Positions 12,150-24,419 of a DNA stretch of 64,000 nucleotides are shown piece after piece. A program made the translations under genes and the position numbers. The notes under the pieces are model-generated. The model had not been told where the DNA came from, did no database searches, and was given only the letters and a program-made list of their open reading frames with translations. Location: positions 37,250,189-37,314,188 of the forward strand of contig CM042012.1 of the NCBI GenBank assembly GCA_023525715.1. Direction: 5' to 3'. Source of the stretch: Cichorium intybus. Its lineage: Eukaryota > Streptophyta > Magnoliopsida > Asterales > Asteraceae. How positions within the stretch are numbered: the stretch's first letter is position 1; every line of letters begins with the position of its first letter.

Positions 12150-14406
12150 GTGAGGGTAGTAGCTTTTTGTTATTATGTACTTTTTATTTTATTTTAATTA
12201 AGTCAATGTAATTTTAAATTTATTAGGTTTTAATTTATCTATTTCAATAAAATATTTTATTTTGAAATGATTAGTTTTATTTTATTTTAAAATTATTTTT
12301 TAAGTTAAAAATGAAGGAAAGTAAAAAAAGAAATAACCATTTTCAGTGGTGAAATAAGTAGTGAAAATGGTGCTGACCGGATGCCGATTTAGTAAAAAAA
12401 ATGAGAGACTATAAAAAGCCTAAGATCTATTTAAAATGCTTAAAGAAAAAACAAAATCAAAAAATGTTAGAATTCCGAACCCTAATTAAAGGACTTTGGA
12501 GTCGAGATCTTTTAATGGACTGTTTGTGGGTTCCATAGTACCCCATGGATTGATTGTTATCCATAAACTTTTCAGCCATTTGCTCGATTAGTGACACATC
12601 ATGTGTTTGGCCAAAATTCAAAATTTATGTTCAAATAAAATAATTATGATGGCCGCGTAAAAGTATAACATGTACTCATGTAGACAGCAATAAACAATTT
12701 CATGGGATTTACTCATAAAACATAAAAACGATAAATATATTAAATTAGAGACCTAAACAAAGGAATTTAGGCCTGATAGTCCGAAGACATTTCCCTGGAC
12801 TGCTCGTGAGCTCCGTAAATCCCCATGGATTAATTGTTAGATCCATTTAAAAGTGGATCGTCCACTAATCCATAAAGTTTTCATTTTTCAACTAGTTGCT
12901 CAATTTGCGCCACATCGTGAATGATGGAAGAAAATCGTACAAGTTGTCATAGAATCATAAGGTCCTCTCGGAACACTTTTTGGAGTTGTATTGCTGCATT
13001 CCCTTAAAACATATTTGTCTATGACTATGAGTCTATTTCCCCAGGTACAACAACAGAATCATTTTATGTTGTAGGATTGAATGATTGATTCGGACACGAC
13101 TGAAATTTCCACTTGAGCAATAAACGTGTTATCATTATTCATTTGATGCGAGTTAGGACATATGGTATTCACCACATGTGGTGGGTGTGATGTCACTGCA
13201 ACATCATCAATGCACAAATACTAGAAGAGTTTGATATATCCAACACACCACATCATCGTTTTCAATTAAAAAAAATAAATAATGAAATAAAAATATTAGT
13301 TTTGCATTAAAATAAAAACATTACATTGCTTCCTATTGGTTATTGTCATTAGTTCTTGGGAGAACGATGCACCACATCACAGCCACCATGAGACACATTT
13401 TAGTGTGTACGATCGTGGTTGGCTTCCACCTGGCAACGAAGAGGCTTCATAGTAAGCATACTGCATGGTCTTACTATGACTTGTTGTCGATATTTATCTT
13501 AGTATATGTTGCAGTGACTATAGCTCTCCGCTTTATAGTGGTAGAATTCAACTAAAAATGTTCCTATTTAAACATGTTAACACGGGGAATTGACGAGCCC
13601 AAAAAACATCTCACTATGAAAATGAGTATGAGATCGTACTAAAACGAGTCAAATCTAGAAAAATTTAGCACTAGCGAGTCCCGGTGACAAGATAACTTGA
13701 CTACAGATACCGGTTAGCTACAGGGTTGGCTCGACGAGTCAACAACAATAGTAGGCCAACTCCAATCAGCTCAACAATTGGTATCCGGGCTCGTTGAATA
13801 TCGAAAATCTCTTTTGTGCACATGTAAAGTGCAAAATGCACATGCCAAACATGTAATTTTGTGACTATCGTCTATGACTATAACCATGTGGGTACACTTG
13901 TGGGACAACCTACTCAGACTCCCATCATACAACTATATGATAAAAGGATCCATTGTTTTATAAATTCAATAAATGTTTATCTCTCCACCTATGTGAGATA
14001 CCTTACTTCATTCATTTTCTAGTCACAAGTTTGTTTCAATCACCTATTTTGGAAGTTGATATCTTATTCATATTAACTCTAACTTGGGTATGCGATATAT
14101 TGTTACAACGCTATTTTTGAGGAGAACGCAACTCCATTAGAATTAACATAAATGAATATAATATGTCCATATTTATATGTGTCCAAAATGAATAAAAATA
14201 ATATTTTTAGAAAATGAATATTTACAAGCATTTATGCTAATGCAAACTATTAGGTCCAAAAATGTAAAAAAAAAAAAACACTTATAACAGGAAATTGAAT
14301 ACAAGTATTTCATTCTTTTGTAAATCATAAACAAATAAATAAATGACATCAAAGTATAATCTTTATGTGGGTTTTTTGGCTTATATAATGAAGGATATTA
14401 TGTTTA
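12150..14406. other. Intergenic, probable element debris
   Basis: No intact gene. A short motif is present twice in diverged form (CCCCATGGATT...ATTGTTA near 12541 and 12821, each followed by 'CATAAA.TTTTCA'), suggesting an old local duplication. The open frame at 13343-13555 resembles nothing I know. Confidence 0.4.
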
Positions 14407-16287
14407 CAAAATAGGAAAGGTAAACACTCTTTGTTAATTAATCATCTTACAGAAATAACTATAAATAAATTCAGCAAAAACAATATAATATTATGTGAAT
14501 TTTGTACTATTCTTTAACATCCGTGTTTCGGGCCTAGAAGTTTTGGGTTTAAATTAATACAAATAAGTCTTATTTTGGGAAATAAATTAAATAAAGATAA
14601 ATAAATAAGAATACACATAAACATTTATTTTATGACTAGAATTATAATTCAAAGAGTCAAAAGAAAGTTTTAATGGGTAGATAAAGATTTAAAATATATT
14701 TTTACCAAAAATGAGAAAGTTTAGATGTACGAACTAAAATTTTTATTTTTTTCAAACTTATCATGATTAGCTTTGACTAGTCAAGAAATTAGAAATTTGG
14801 AGGGATTATAATGAATAATTAAATGGAGACCTAGATTAAGTTAAACATTTCTTTAAGTTCAAAATAAGGACCAAATTTGTAGTGATTTTAGTGAAAAGAA
14901 CACCTTTTTATCATCGACAATAGTAAGTTACTTCAATTTTACTTGGTCAAAATATAAATTAAGAAAATGCGAAATGACTTAGAAGGGTAACAAAATTTCA
15001 AAACTATACAAAACACACCCAACTTTGTTTAGTACAAAATACGAAAGGTAAACACTCTTTGTTAATTAATCATCTTACAGAAATAACTATAAATAAAGTC
15101 AGCAAAAACAATATAATACTATGTGAATTTTGTACTATTCTGTAACATCCGTGTTTAAGGCCTAGAAGTTTTGGGTTTAAATGAATACAAATAAGTCTTA
15201 TTTTGTGAAATAAATTAAATAAAGATAAATAAATAAGAATACATATAAACATTTATTTATGACTAGAATTATAATTCAAAGAGTCAAAAGACAGTTTTAA
15301 TGGGTAGATAAACATTTAAAATCTATTTTTACCAAAAATGAGAAAGTATAGATGTACGAACTAAAATTTTTAATTTTTCCAAACTTATCATGATTAGCTT
15401 CGACTAGTCAAGAAATTAGAAAATGGAGGGATTCTAATGAATAGTTAAATGGAGACCTAGATTAAGTTAAACATTTCCTTAAGTTCAAAATAAGGACCAA
15501 ATTTTTAGTGATTTTAGTGAAAATGACACATTTCTATCACCGACAATAGTAAGTTACTTCAATTTTACTTGGTCAAAATATAAATTAAGAAAAAGCGAAA
15601 TGACTTAGAAGGGTAACAAAGTTTCAAAGCTATACAAAACACACCCAACTTTGTTTAGTACAAAATAGGAAAGGTAAACACTCTTTGTTAATTAATCATC
15701 TTACAGAAATAACTATAAATAAAGTCAGCAAAAACAATATAATATTATGTGAATTTTGTACTATTCTGTAACATCCGTGTTTCGGGCCTAGAAGTTTTGG
15801 GTTTAAATTAATACAAATAAGTCTTATTTTGGGAAATAAATTAAATAAAGATAAATAAATAAGAATACATATAAACATTTATTTTATGACTAGAATTATA
15901 ATTCAAAGAGTCAAAAGAAAGTTTTAATGGGTAGATAAAGATTTAAAATCTATTTTTACCAAAAATGAGAAAGTTTAGATGTACGAACTAAAATTTTTGA
16001 TTTTTCCAAACTTATCATGATTAGCTTCGACTAGTCAAGAAATTAGAAAATGGAGGGATTCTAATGAATAGTTAAATGGAGACCTAGATTAAGTTAAACA
16101 TTTCCTTAAGTTCAAAATAAGGACCAAATTTGTAGTGATTTTAGTGAAAAGGAAACCTTTCTATCATCGACAATAGTAAGTTACTTCAATTTTACTTGGT
16201 CAAAATATAAATTAAGAAAATGCGAAATGACTTAGAAGGGTAACAAAGTTTCAAAACTATACAAAACACACCCAACTTTGTTTGGTA
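14407..16287. repeat. Three tandem copies of a ~627-bp unit
   Basis: Copies start at 14407, 15035 and 15661 with the phrase CAAAATAGGAAAGGTAAACA (one base differs in copy 2). They are 628, 626 and 627 bp and nearly identical by eye, so recently amplified. Each contains TGTAACATCCGTGTTTCGGG (CGTGTTTAAGG in copy 2), which resembles the 5' end of some plant LTRs, so the unit may derive from an LTR fragment. No coding frame is conserved beyond a 60-codon minus-strand frame found in copies 2 and 3, which I do not consider a gene. Confidence 0.93.
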
Positions 16288-17384
16288 CAAATATACCATC
16301 AAACTATATCATTTGTATATATAATGATCATTGAAGTTACCAATTTGTTCAAACTTGTACCAACAGACCTTATCGAACAAAGTTGTCCAAACTGATAGTA
16401 GAGACTTTGGTTTGCACTCAAGATCGTGTAAGAAAACCGTGGAAACCGATTGTGGACAAGATTGAAGATATTTTAAAAGATGATAACATAGTCTTATGTA
16501 ACAACTTCCAACAATTTTCTTCTTTTTTGTAACAAATCATTGACTAAATACTAATTTTCAACTTTGTTTTATTTTAGGTTTATACTAGAGCTTGAAGAGT
16601 CGATACCAAATAGAAATGGACAATGAGATGAGAAAAAACATATAGAGATTTTAGAGTAGATAGTTGTAGGGATTTTACAATTGATAGTTGCTTTTGTATT
16701 GGTCACATGGTTAGTTTTTGTAAGTACATTGCTAAAAGGCTAACGAAGTATCAAATTTGTTCAAAAAAAAAAAAAATACCATTCAAGTTTTATATATTCA
16801 AAAAGTACTATTTGACTATTGCATTTGTACATATTATACCATTGAAGTACACATTTTGTTTAAATATGACCCAATGATTCAATGATATTTTTTGAACACC
16901 AGATATATACATCGATGATATAATATATACAAAGACAATAGTTAATGACACTTTTTTGAACTTATAAAACTCGAATGATATTTTTTAAACAAATTTAATT
17001 CTTCATTAACAGTTTAAATTATTTTCCTTAAATAAAATTAAATTGTATTTTTATACAATTTTAAAACTTAATTACACCTAACCTAAAAAATTACAAAGCA
17101 GATTCCAACGATCGGTTAATAATCGTCGATCACAAAAACTAGAGATAGAGATAGGAAAAAAGAAAATCTCACAGTTATCAACCATCTAAAGCCCCAATTG
17201 AATTCCAAGATCACACCAAGCTTCTAGTGAACTCTCTCTCTTTTTTAGGGTTTCAATTTCAATCGAGTCGTCTCAGTTTGGACTTGCTACATTTGACGCC
17301 ACAACTCTTAAGCTCAATTTTCCAGGAGACGCTACGGACTTTATCATAACAATGCCCTAAAAATTTGCTTTTCAATTGTAAAGA
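16288..17384 (+). other. Promoter and 5' UTR region of the KH-protein gene
   Basis: AT-rich, then a CT-rich leader from ~17220. A 5' UTR intron is possible (TTTTCCAG at ~17318-17326). A two-codon upstream ORF, ATG CCC TAA, lies at 17352-17360, 24 bp before the main ATG. Confidence 0.5.
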
Positions 17385-20079
17385 ATGATGGATAGATCAA
17401 GATCTAAGAGGTACTATTACGATCAGGACTATGACCATATGGAAACTCTACCCAGAACAAAGCAGCGGTACAATAACAACAACTACAGCGGCGGCCACCA
17501 TTACGGTCCTAACAACCATCACCAGCGACGGAACATCGGTGGTGGGGGTGGTGGCGGTGGTAGTGGCGGAGGCCGGAAACCCCAAGATCCTTCATCCCTA
17601 ATGGTTACAACGAGTTACCGGATCTTGTGTCATGATGCTAAAGCTGGAAGTGTAATCGGGAAGTCCGGGAGCATAATTAAAGCCATAAGACAGCATACTG
17701 GGGCTTGGATTAACGTCCACGAGTTGATGCCTGGCGATGAGGAGAGAATCATCGAGATCTCTGATACACGACGGAGAGATCCCGATGGGAGAATGCCTTC
17801 GTTTTCCCCTGCTCAGGAAGCTCTGCTTTTGATACATGAGAGGATTTTGGAGAGTGATGGAGGCGGGTACAGTTTAGGGTACGGCGGAGGTGATGACGAT
17901 GAAGATATGTATAGCTCTCGGCTGGGTGTCAACAGACTAGTAACCCGGCTCGTTGTCTCTAGGATGCATGTCGGTTGTTTACTTGGAAAAGGAGGGAAGA
18001 TTATCGAGCAAATGAGAATGGAAACCAAAACTCACATTAGGGTTCTACCTCGAGATCACACCATACCACGCTGTGTCGAAATGTCTGAGGAAATTGTTCA
18101 GGTTACAAACCCTTAAACTTTTCTTTGCTTCAATGGCGATGGATTTAGTTAACCCAACACTCTTTTCTCCACAGGTTGTAGGTGAGATGGGCTCAGTGAA
18201 GAACGCAGTAGAAATAATTTCTTCCCGCTTAAGAGAGAGCCAACATCGTGATCGAACCCATTTTCATGGCCGACTACAATCACCTGACAGATTCTTCCCT
18301 GAAGATGATTTTATGCATCACCCAAACAACATGCCACGTCGTCCACCAATGGATGGCCCTAATAACTACGGATCACGGCTACCCAACAATGGCAGAAACT
18401 TCAATCATCCCTCACGTCAATCCACCTATGTTAATGATACTGGAGCTAGTCCTCTATCTGACAATGCTCAATCCCTTTATGCAGAAGATCTTGTTTTCCG
18501 CATACTCTGTCCAAACAATAAAGTCGATAGTGTTGTAGGCCAATCAGATGGATTCATGGAATTACTCCAGAATGAAATCGGTGTTGATGTCAAAGTTGCT
18601 GATCTTGTTGTTGGATCCGATGAACAAATCATCATCATCTCTTCAGAAGAGGTGCTTTCACTTTCTTTCTTCTCTATCTTTCTATAAATACGAAGAAGTA
18701 AAAGCATCCATTTTAAAGATGCTTACTTTGATTGTATACATGTAACATTAGGGCCCTGATGATGAGCTATTTCCTGCTCAAGAAGCTCTTTTGCACATTC
18801 AGACACGAATTCTTGATCTTGTTCCTGAAAAAGATAACATCATAACAACTCGTCTTCTACTTTCTGCTGGTGAAATTGGATGTTTGGATGGAAGAGATGG
18901 ATTTTTATCTGAAACAAAGAAAATGACTGGTGCAGACATTCAGATTTTACCCAGGTCAAATGTTCCACAGTTTGTATCAGTTAATGATGAACTTGTACAG
19001 GTTTGTTAACTGTTATTTTCTTAGTTACCTTTATGTGTATAATATAGCACTTGAAGGGGTGGCCAAGAGGGGAAATGACGAAAATGCCCTTGTTTGTTTT
19101 AGATTGTTGGAGAGATAAAGGCTGCTAGAGAAGCACTTGTGGAGGTGACATTGAGATTAAGGAGTTATATATTTCAAGGGTTTTTTCAAAAGGATGCACA
19201 AATTCCTCCCTTTCTTGCCCCTAGCCCTGGGGGTAGTGCTTCAAATTTGGAAGGGGCTTCTAGTAATAACACAACATCACGCGAAAATTATTCCGGAAAT
19301 GACCCTGCTACTGCATCCAATCAGAATTTGCAAACCACAACAGCAAAGGTAACTAAACTTGGGCCCTGTTTCTTTCTTTTTTTTAATCTGTCAAGTGTTA
19401 CATGGATAAATGATATTTAAAAAAATATCTATTCCATTTGGTTTTAAAAAAGCTATGATTTTATTATTGATGGATGATTTTGTTATTTAGAATATTGGGG
19501 GATCCAACAATGAAACTGTAAATCAAACCGAAAGTGGAAACCGTGAAGATACACCAAGTACAGTAAACAGGTAATTGCACATTTACACACACGCTAATTT
19601 ACCCTTTTTTAAATTGTTGATTTTTTTCATATCAAATTTTCTTTTTCTTTTTTTAGAATTGCTGTGCCATTAGTTACAAGGAGTATTCTAGAAGTTGTGA
19701 TACCAGAGTATGCGGTCCCCAAGCTCATAACAAAGTCAAGAAATAAACTTGCACAGATTAGTGAAGTAAGCTTTAAGTTTATATATTAATTATACCGTTA
19801 AAAAAGGTAAATGTTTTGACTTTTTATTTTATTATTTGAATCTAAAAACAAGCTTTCGGGAGCGAATGTGAAACTGATTGATACAAGCACAGAAGCAACA
19901 GAGCATATAATTCAAATATCTGGTACCCCTGAGCAAGCTGAAAGAGCCCAGAGCTTGCTTCAAGGATTTATTTTAAGCAGTATGTAGTATCTATTTAATA
20001 TTTTCAGAATTTATATATTTGTGTATGTATTAATGTATTTATGTTGTTGAAAAATGCAGCCCAAGAAGATGGCCCTTAA
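17385..20079 (+). CDS. RCF3: Five-KH-domain RNA-binding protein, RCF3/HOS5/SHI1-like (674 aa)
   Basis: Nuclear RNA-binding protein of the PCBP-like KH class. The Arabidopsis relative RCF3 works with the Pol II CTD phosphatase CPL1 in stress-gene mRNA processing and pri-miRNA handling (family knowledge). Eight coding exons were inferred: 17385-18101, 18175-18651, 18752-19000, 19103-19348, 19491-19570, 19657-19765, 19853-19979 and 20060-20079, all GT-AG and in phase. The N-terminus MMDRSRSKRYYYDQDYD is RCF3-like and precedes a Gly-rich linker (51-63). KH1 ~76-155 has GKSG (92-95) and KH2 ~183-258 has GKGG (201-204). KH3 ~343-425 has a degenerate GQSD (361-364), KH4 ~428-505 has GRDG (445-448), and KH5 ~596-668 has TKSR (615-618). 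The Asn-rich linker ~265-340 is probably disordered. The last exon adds only TQEDGP. Confidence 0.9.
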
Positions 20080-20179
20080 AATATGGAGTTGGAACATGTA
20101 AAATCCCGAACAATGAGGGATGAAAGTAGGCATGTGAAGGTACTTGTTTGTAGATTAGATAGTGATGTAGGATTAAGAT

Positions 20180-20365
20180 ACGAAATGAGCACCTTTGTAG
20201 TAAATTTTTAAGTTTTTTGTTTTTAAGTATATGGTTGTGTTCATGGTTGAAAAAGATTGTGGTTGATGTGTAAGTTGTAGTAAATTTTATAAGTTGTTTT
20301 TTTTAAGTGTATGGCTGTGTTGTTAAAAAAGATTGTGGTTGATGTGTTATTAAGTTTGTACGGAT
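20180..20365. repeat. Tandem duplication in 3' UTR of the KH gene
   Basis: GTAGTAAATTTT...AAGT.TATGG.TGTGTT...AAAAAGATTGTGGTTGATGTG occurs twice, first near 20198-20272 and again near 20277-20348. Confidence 0.7.
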
Positions 20366-20399
20366 TTTTTGACAGAATTTAAAAGATTTGTTTTGATTA

Positions 20400-21030
20400 T
20401 GGAAAGTTAGATTGTTTGTACATGTACATCAATACCAGAATTTTAAAAGATTTGTACGGATTTCTAGACTCCAAAGCTACTATTGAGTCAACGCTACGGG
20501 GATAGAATTGGAGTGATGATATATTAAAGGTGAAGTCATCATGGTTCTAAGAAGCGAAACTATAAAAACTTAAGAGGCAAAGTGAATGAGTAACTCTGAA
20601 AGGAGAAGTTGGATGCAATCTAAGAAGTGAAGTTGTTGCGACTCTGTTAAGTACACTGCAACCAACCTTCCACTCCGAAGTTGGTCATGCGCTTTAGGGT
20701 GAAGTTCAAACAAGTGTTGTAGGGAAGATCACATCTGAAGATTCAAAGAAGATGAGGAGTGAAGTTGCAAAGACTTGAAAATGAAGTTTAGACAAATTTC
20801 GATGCGGAGGTGGATACTATCCTAGAAACAAAGTTGCAAGAATTTTGCTAGAAAGAAGACCAACTTTACAACACAAGGACTTTGTCTTCGCTTCGAGGAT
20901 GAAGTCCAAGAGACTTTGTTGCGGGACTAAATCAAGTGTTCTTCAAAAATTAAGGACCATGGTTCATCATTCCCAACATGTTCAAGAAATAAACATATGT
21001 TGTATGATCAAGGGTTTTCATGAAGACATC
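20400..21030. other. Intergenic, repeat-like
   Basis: Contains many spaced GAAGTTG / GTGAAGTT phrases (20520-20900) and probably belongs to retrotransposon debris adjoining the copia remnant. No gene seen. Confidence 0.4.
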
Positions 21031-24000
21031 AACAATATCTTCTTTTGATGGGACAAAAATAAGTTTTACATTTCTTTTCAAAATATTGTCCTTTATGAAA
21101 TGATAACGAATATCAATATGCATAGTCATTAAGTGCTGAACTGGATTATGTGAAATGGAAATAGTTTACTTGAACCCCAATAAATGGGGCACCTTAAGCA
21201 TTCGGTAGCCGTAATCAAGAAGTTGATATTTCATCCATAAAACTTGTGAACAATAGCTTGCAGTTGCAACATATTCTGCCTTGGTTGTTGAGAGACACGA
21301 AGTTCCATTTTTTGAATGACCAACTAACCAATTTTCCACCAAGGAATTGACATCCTCCTGAATTGCTTTTCCTATCATGTTTACATCCCACATTATCTGC
21401 ATATGTGAAGGCCGAACCATTTCCAGCAAGATACCAAATTTCCAAGGCCTTTGAACCTTTTATGTATACGCAAATATGCTCGATTGCATTTAGATGTAAC
21501 ATACTCGAATCGTCCTATATCTAGCACATAAACATGTAGCAAACATAGTATCTATATGGCTAACAGTAAGATAGAGGAGATATCCAATCATGTCTTGATA
21601 CGCCTCCTGATCGATAGATTCTCCGGATGAATATGAAGATAGCTTGTATCTGAAGGCCATTAAAACATTCACTAAAGTGCAAATTTCCATAGAGTTTTTA
21701 ATAACTTTGTGGTGTATTTTTATTGATGAATAAAAATGCCTCTATCTATTTTTCTTGGCTTGGAGACCCAAGAAGAAACAAAGTTCTTGGTTCATGCTCA
21801 TCTAAAATTTACTCGTCATGAGTATGGCAAAGTTACCTACCATCGTATGATCATTAGATTTGAAAATAATAATATCAACAAAAATATATCGTCACGAGTC
21901 TTGCAAAGTTAAGTACCATTGTATGATCAGTATATCTGAATATAATATCATCCATAGAAATCTAAATAAGCATAAGATGCTTGTCATGAGATCCGAAAAA
22001 GAGAGTGGGGTCAGTAACAACACGCTTGAACCTAGATTCGATAAGAAACTTTGATAGAGTCTGATATTAATATCTTGGTGTATGCTTCAGGCCATACATA
22101 GTTTTCTCCAGCTTATAATAGTAGTTTGGAAGATAAAGTTACTCAAATCTTGTAGGTTGTTGTAAGTATACCTCTTCTTTGGAATATTGCCCTTATGGCT
22201 TCCCATACCTGGAGACTCCTTGTTGTTTGGAATATTGCCCTTATGGCTTCCCATACCTGGAGACTCCTTTCTAATAAGGATTCTCTTTGGGTCAGGTGGA
22301 TCCACTCGTACCGCCTCTGTGGGCGTAACTTCTGGGATGCCCCAAGACGCGCGGTACGGGCTATGCCTGGCGCAATATCCTCGACATGCGAGGTAAGATC
22401 AGGGACTTTATTGTCTCTAAGGTTGGTGATGGTTGCTCTACGTCTGCTTGGTTCGATAACTGGCATCCTGCTGGTCCCCTCTGTCAGTTCTTATCTGCCC
22501 GTAACATCCATAATGCGGGATTCACTCCTGATTCTAAGGTTGCTGACATTGTCCTCAACGGGTGTTGGGTGCGCCCCCATTGCTGGCAGGACTCCCACCC
22601 GGTTCTCCTTTCTCATAACCCCCTTCTCTTTCCACATCCGTTCCTGATAAACTCCTCTGGAGATCTTGCGACGGTAAGGTCTATCCTTTTTCGGTCCATT
22701 CTGTCTGGCACTCTATCCGCCCTTCGGAGCAGCCAGTCGACTGGTATCATCTTGTTTGGTTCTCCCAGAATATCCCTAGACATGCCTTCATTCTCTGGGT
22801 TGCTCTCAAAGATCGACTCAAGACCCATGATAAAATCAGAAGCTGGGAGTTGTTTGGTTCTCCCAACCTCATTTGTGCCTTCTGCGGCGATTGTTCCGAT
22901 TCCCTTCCTCATCTTTTCTTTGAATGTTCTTTCCCTTCTATGGTTTGGCATGATCTTCAGCATGTTATGAACCTCACCTTCCCCACAAATTGCTGGTCGG
23001 ATATCATCAATCTTCTCAAGCCCATCTCTAAGGGTAAAAACGTCTGGTCCGTTATCCGAAGACTTGTGCTTGCGGGAGCTATCTACCACATTTGGCAGGA
23101 AAGAAATAACCGGATTTTTAAAAATAAGAGAAGCTCGTATCATGCTGTTGTCAAGTCTATTATTGATGATGTCCGTTGTAGACTGGTGAGTCTGTCTATA
23201 AAACCTTCCCCAAATGTTATTTTGGCTAAAAGGGTATGGTCCCTCCCCTAACGTTGAGAGATGTACATCCTATTTTCCACTGTGGACCATTATTCTCTCC
23301 TATCCCATCTTTTCTACTATATTTTTCTCTGCTTGTATTGTTTGTTTTTTGCAGGATGTTTGCTTTTTATGTTTCCTGTTATGTTCTCTGGTTCCAAAAT
23401 CTGTTTTGGTTCCTAGTATAGCCATGTTGTCCATTAGGGCATGTCCCAATGGGTTTTTGTTGTTTCTTAGGTGGGGAGTCCCCAGCCTTCAATTGTATTT
23501 ATTGTTTTTATTAATAAAATTTGCCAGATGTACCGTCCTCTTTACCCAAAAAAATATACCTCTTCTTTTAACTCTCTATTGAGGAACGCACTTTTTACAT
23601 CCATTAGAAAAACTTTAACATCTTTGTTTGCCATGTACACTAAGAAAATATGTATGACCTCGAGTCTCGCCATTGGATAAAATGTTTCATCATAGTCAAT
23701 TCCTTCTAATTAACGATACCCTATAGTGACTAGTCTAGCTTTGTTTCTAATTACTACATTGGAGTCATTGAGCTTGTTTCAGGAAACCCATCTTGTTCCA
23801 ACTATGATGTGACTCTTAGCAGTGGCACCAATTTCCAAACTTTGTTTCTTTCAAGTATAGCTAGCTCATCTTGCATGACTTGTATCCAATCTGAGTGTTC
23901 TAATGCTTCATTGATATTCTTTGGTTCAACAAAAGATATAAAAGTAACATAGTGGCATCCGTCTTGAATATCTTTGGTTGAATGAGTTTGAACACCTCTA

Positions 24001-24180
24001 AAAAGGTTTCAATTTCCTAATTTGACGGATGATCTCTCATATATATATATGTCTAGTCTTTTCATTTGATGATCTGTTGCTGCTATAGAATGAACTTCTA
24101 CATCTTTTGTTGGTTCTAGATAAATATATTCAACATATGAATATTTTTGGATTCGACAGTGTCTTTAGGTTGATTTTGAG
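21030..24180 (-). pseudogene. Degenerate Ty1/copia pol (reverse transcriptase + RNase H), split by a LINE
   Basis: Read on the minus strand, recognisable copia blocks occur in order from the right end. EPKNINEALEHSDWIQVMQDE and a connecting region lie near 23870-23940. The RT block EGIDYDETF ... VKVFLMDVKSAFLN ... KEEVYLQQP lies near 23690-23570. After the LINE come KTMYGLK (~22090), DDIIF (~21945) and DQEAYQDMIGYLLYLT (~21590). RNase H pieces YADNVGCKHDRKSNSGGCQF and CCSQVLWMKYQLLDYG lie at ~21400-21190. Stops and frameshifts break every block. No LTRs were identified. Confidence 0.88.
22181..23554 (+). mobile_element. 5'-truncated LINE inserted in the copia remnant
   Basis: Encodes the C-terminal zinc-binding tail of a plant LINE reverse transcriptase. 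Phrases include KDSLWVRWIHSYRLCGRNFW, KIRDFIVSKVGDGCSTSAWF, RHAFILWVALKDRLKTHDKI, CAFCGDCSDSLPHLFFECSF and IYHIWQERNNRIFKN, with stop near 23251. Frameshifts are present. A ~300-bp 3' UTR ends in AATAAAATTTGCCAG...TACCC followed by A7. The 14-bp duplication TATACCTCTTCTTT flanks it (22167-22180, 23555-23568). A ~50-bp direct repeat (GGAATATTGCCCTTATGGCT...) occurs at its 5' end, starting at 22181 and 22230. Confidence 0.92.
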
Positions 24181-24419
24181 GGTCCCCTCAACATTTGAAT
24201 GTACTCTTGCTCCCCGTTGAAAGTTGCAATCACAGTTGGTATAATTGTAGTTACAGACCAATGTGAAAAAAGTAATAAACCACGGGACCAAAACTGTAAT
24301 TTTCTTTTGCATAGGAAGTTAGGAACAATTGCATAGTTTCACCCGTCTTTTAACCCCACCGCCACCGGGAGTTCAATCTTGTGGTGTCTTGCGGAAGAGC
24401 AACAAATCATTTTGGGGGA

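Noticed and set aside
14407..16287. Gene family in the 627-bp repeats (60-codon minus-strand frames)
   Set aside because: The frame is broken in copy 1, has no recognisable domain and depends on AT-rich sequence.
22613..23143. 176-residue minus-strand frame
   Set aside because: Antisense shadow of the LINE reverse-transcriptase tail.
24381..24419. Upstream extension of the thioesterase reading frame
   Set aside because: No ATG; the conserved product starts at MAAIVES (24420).
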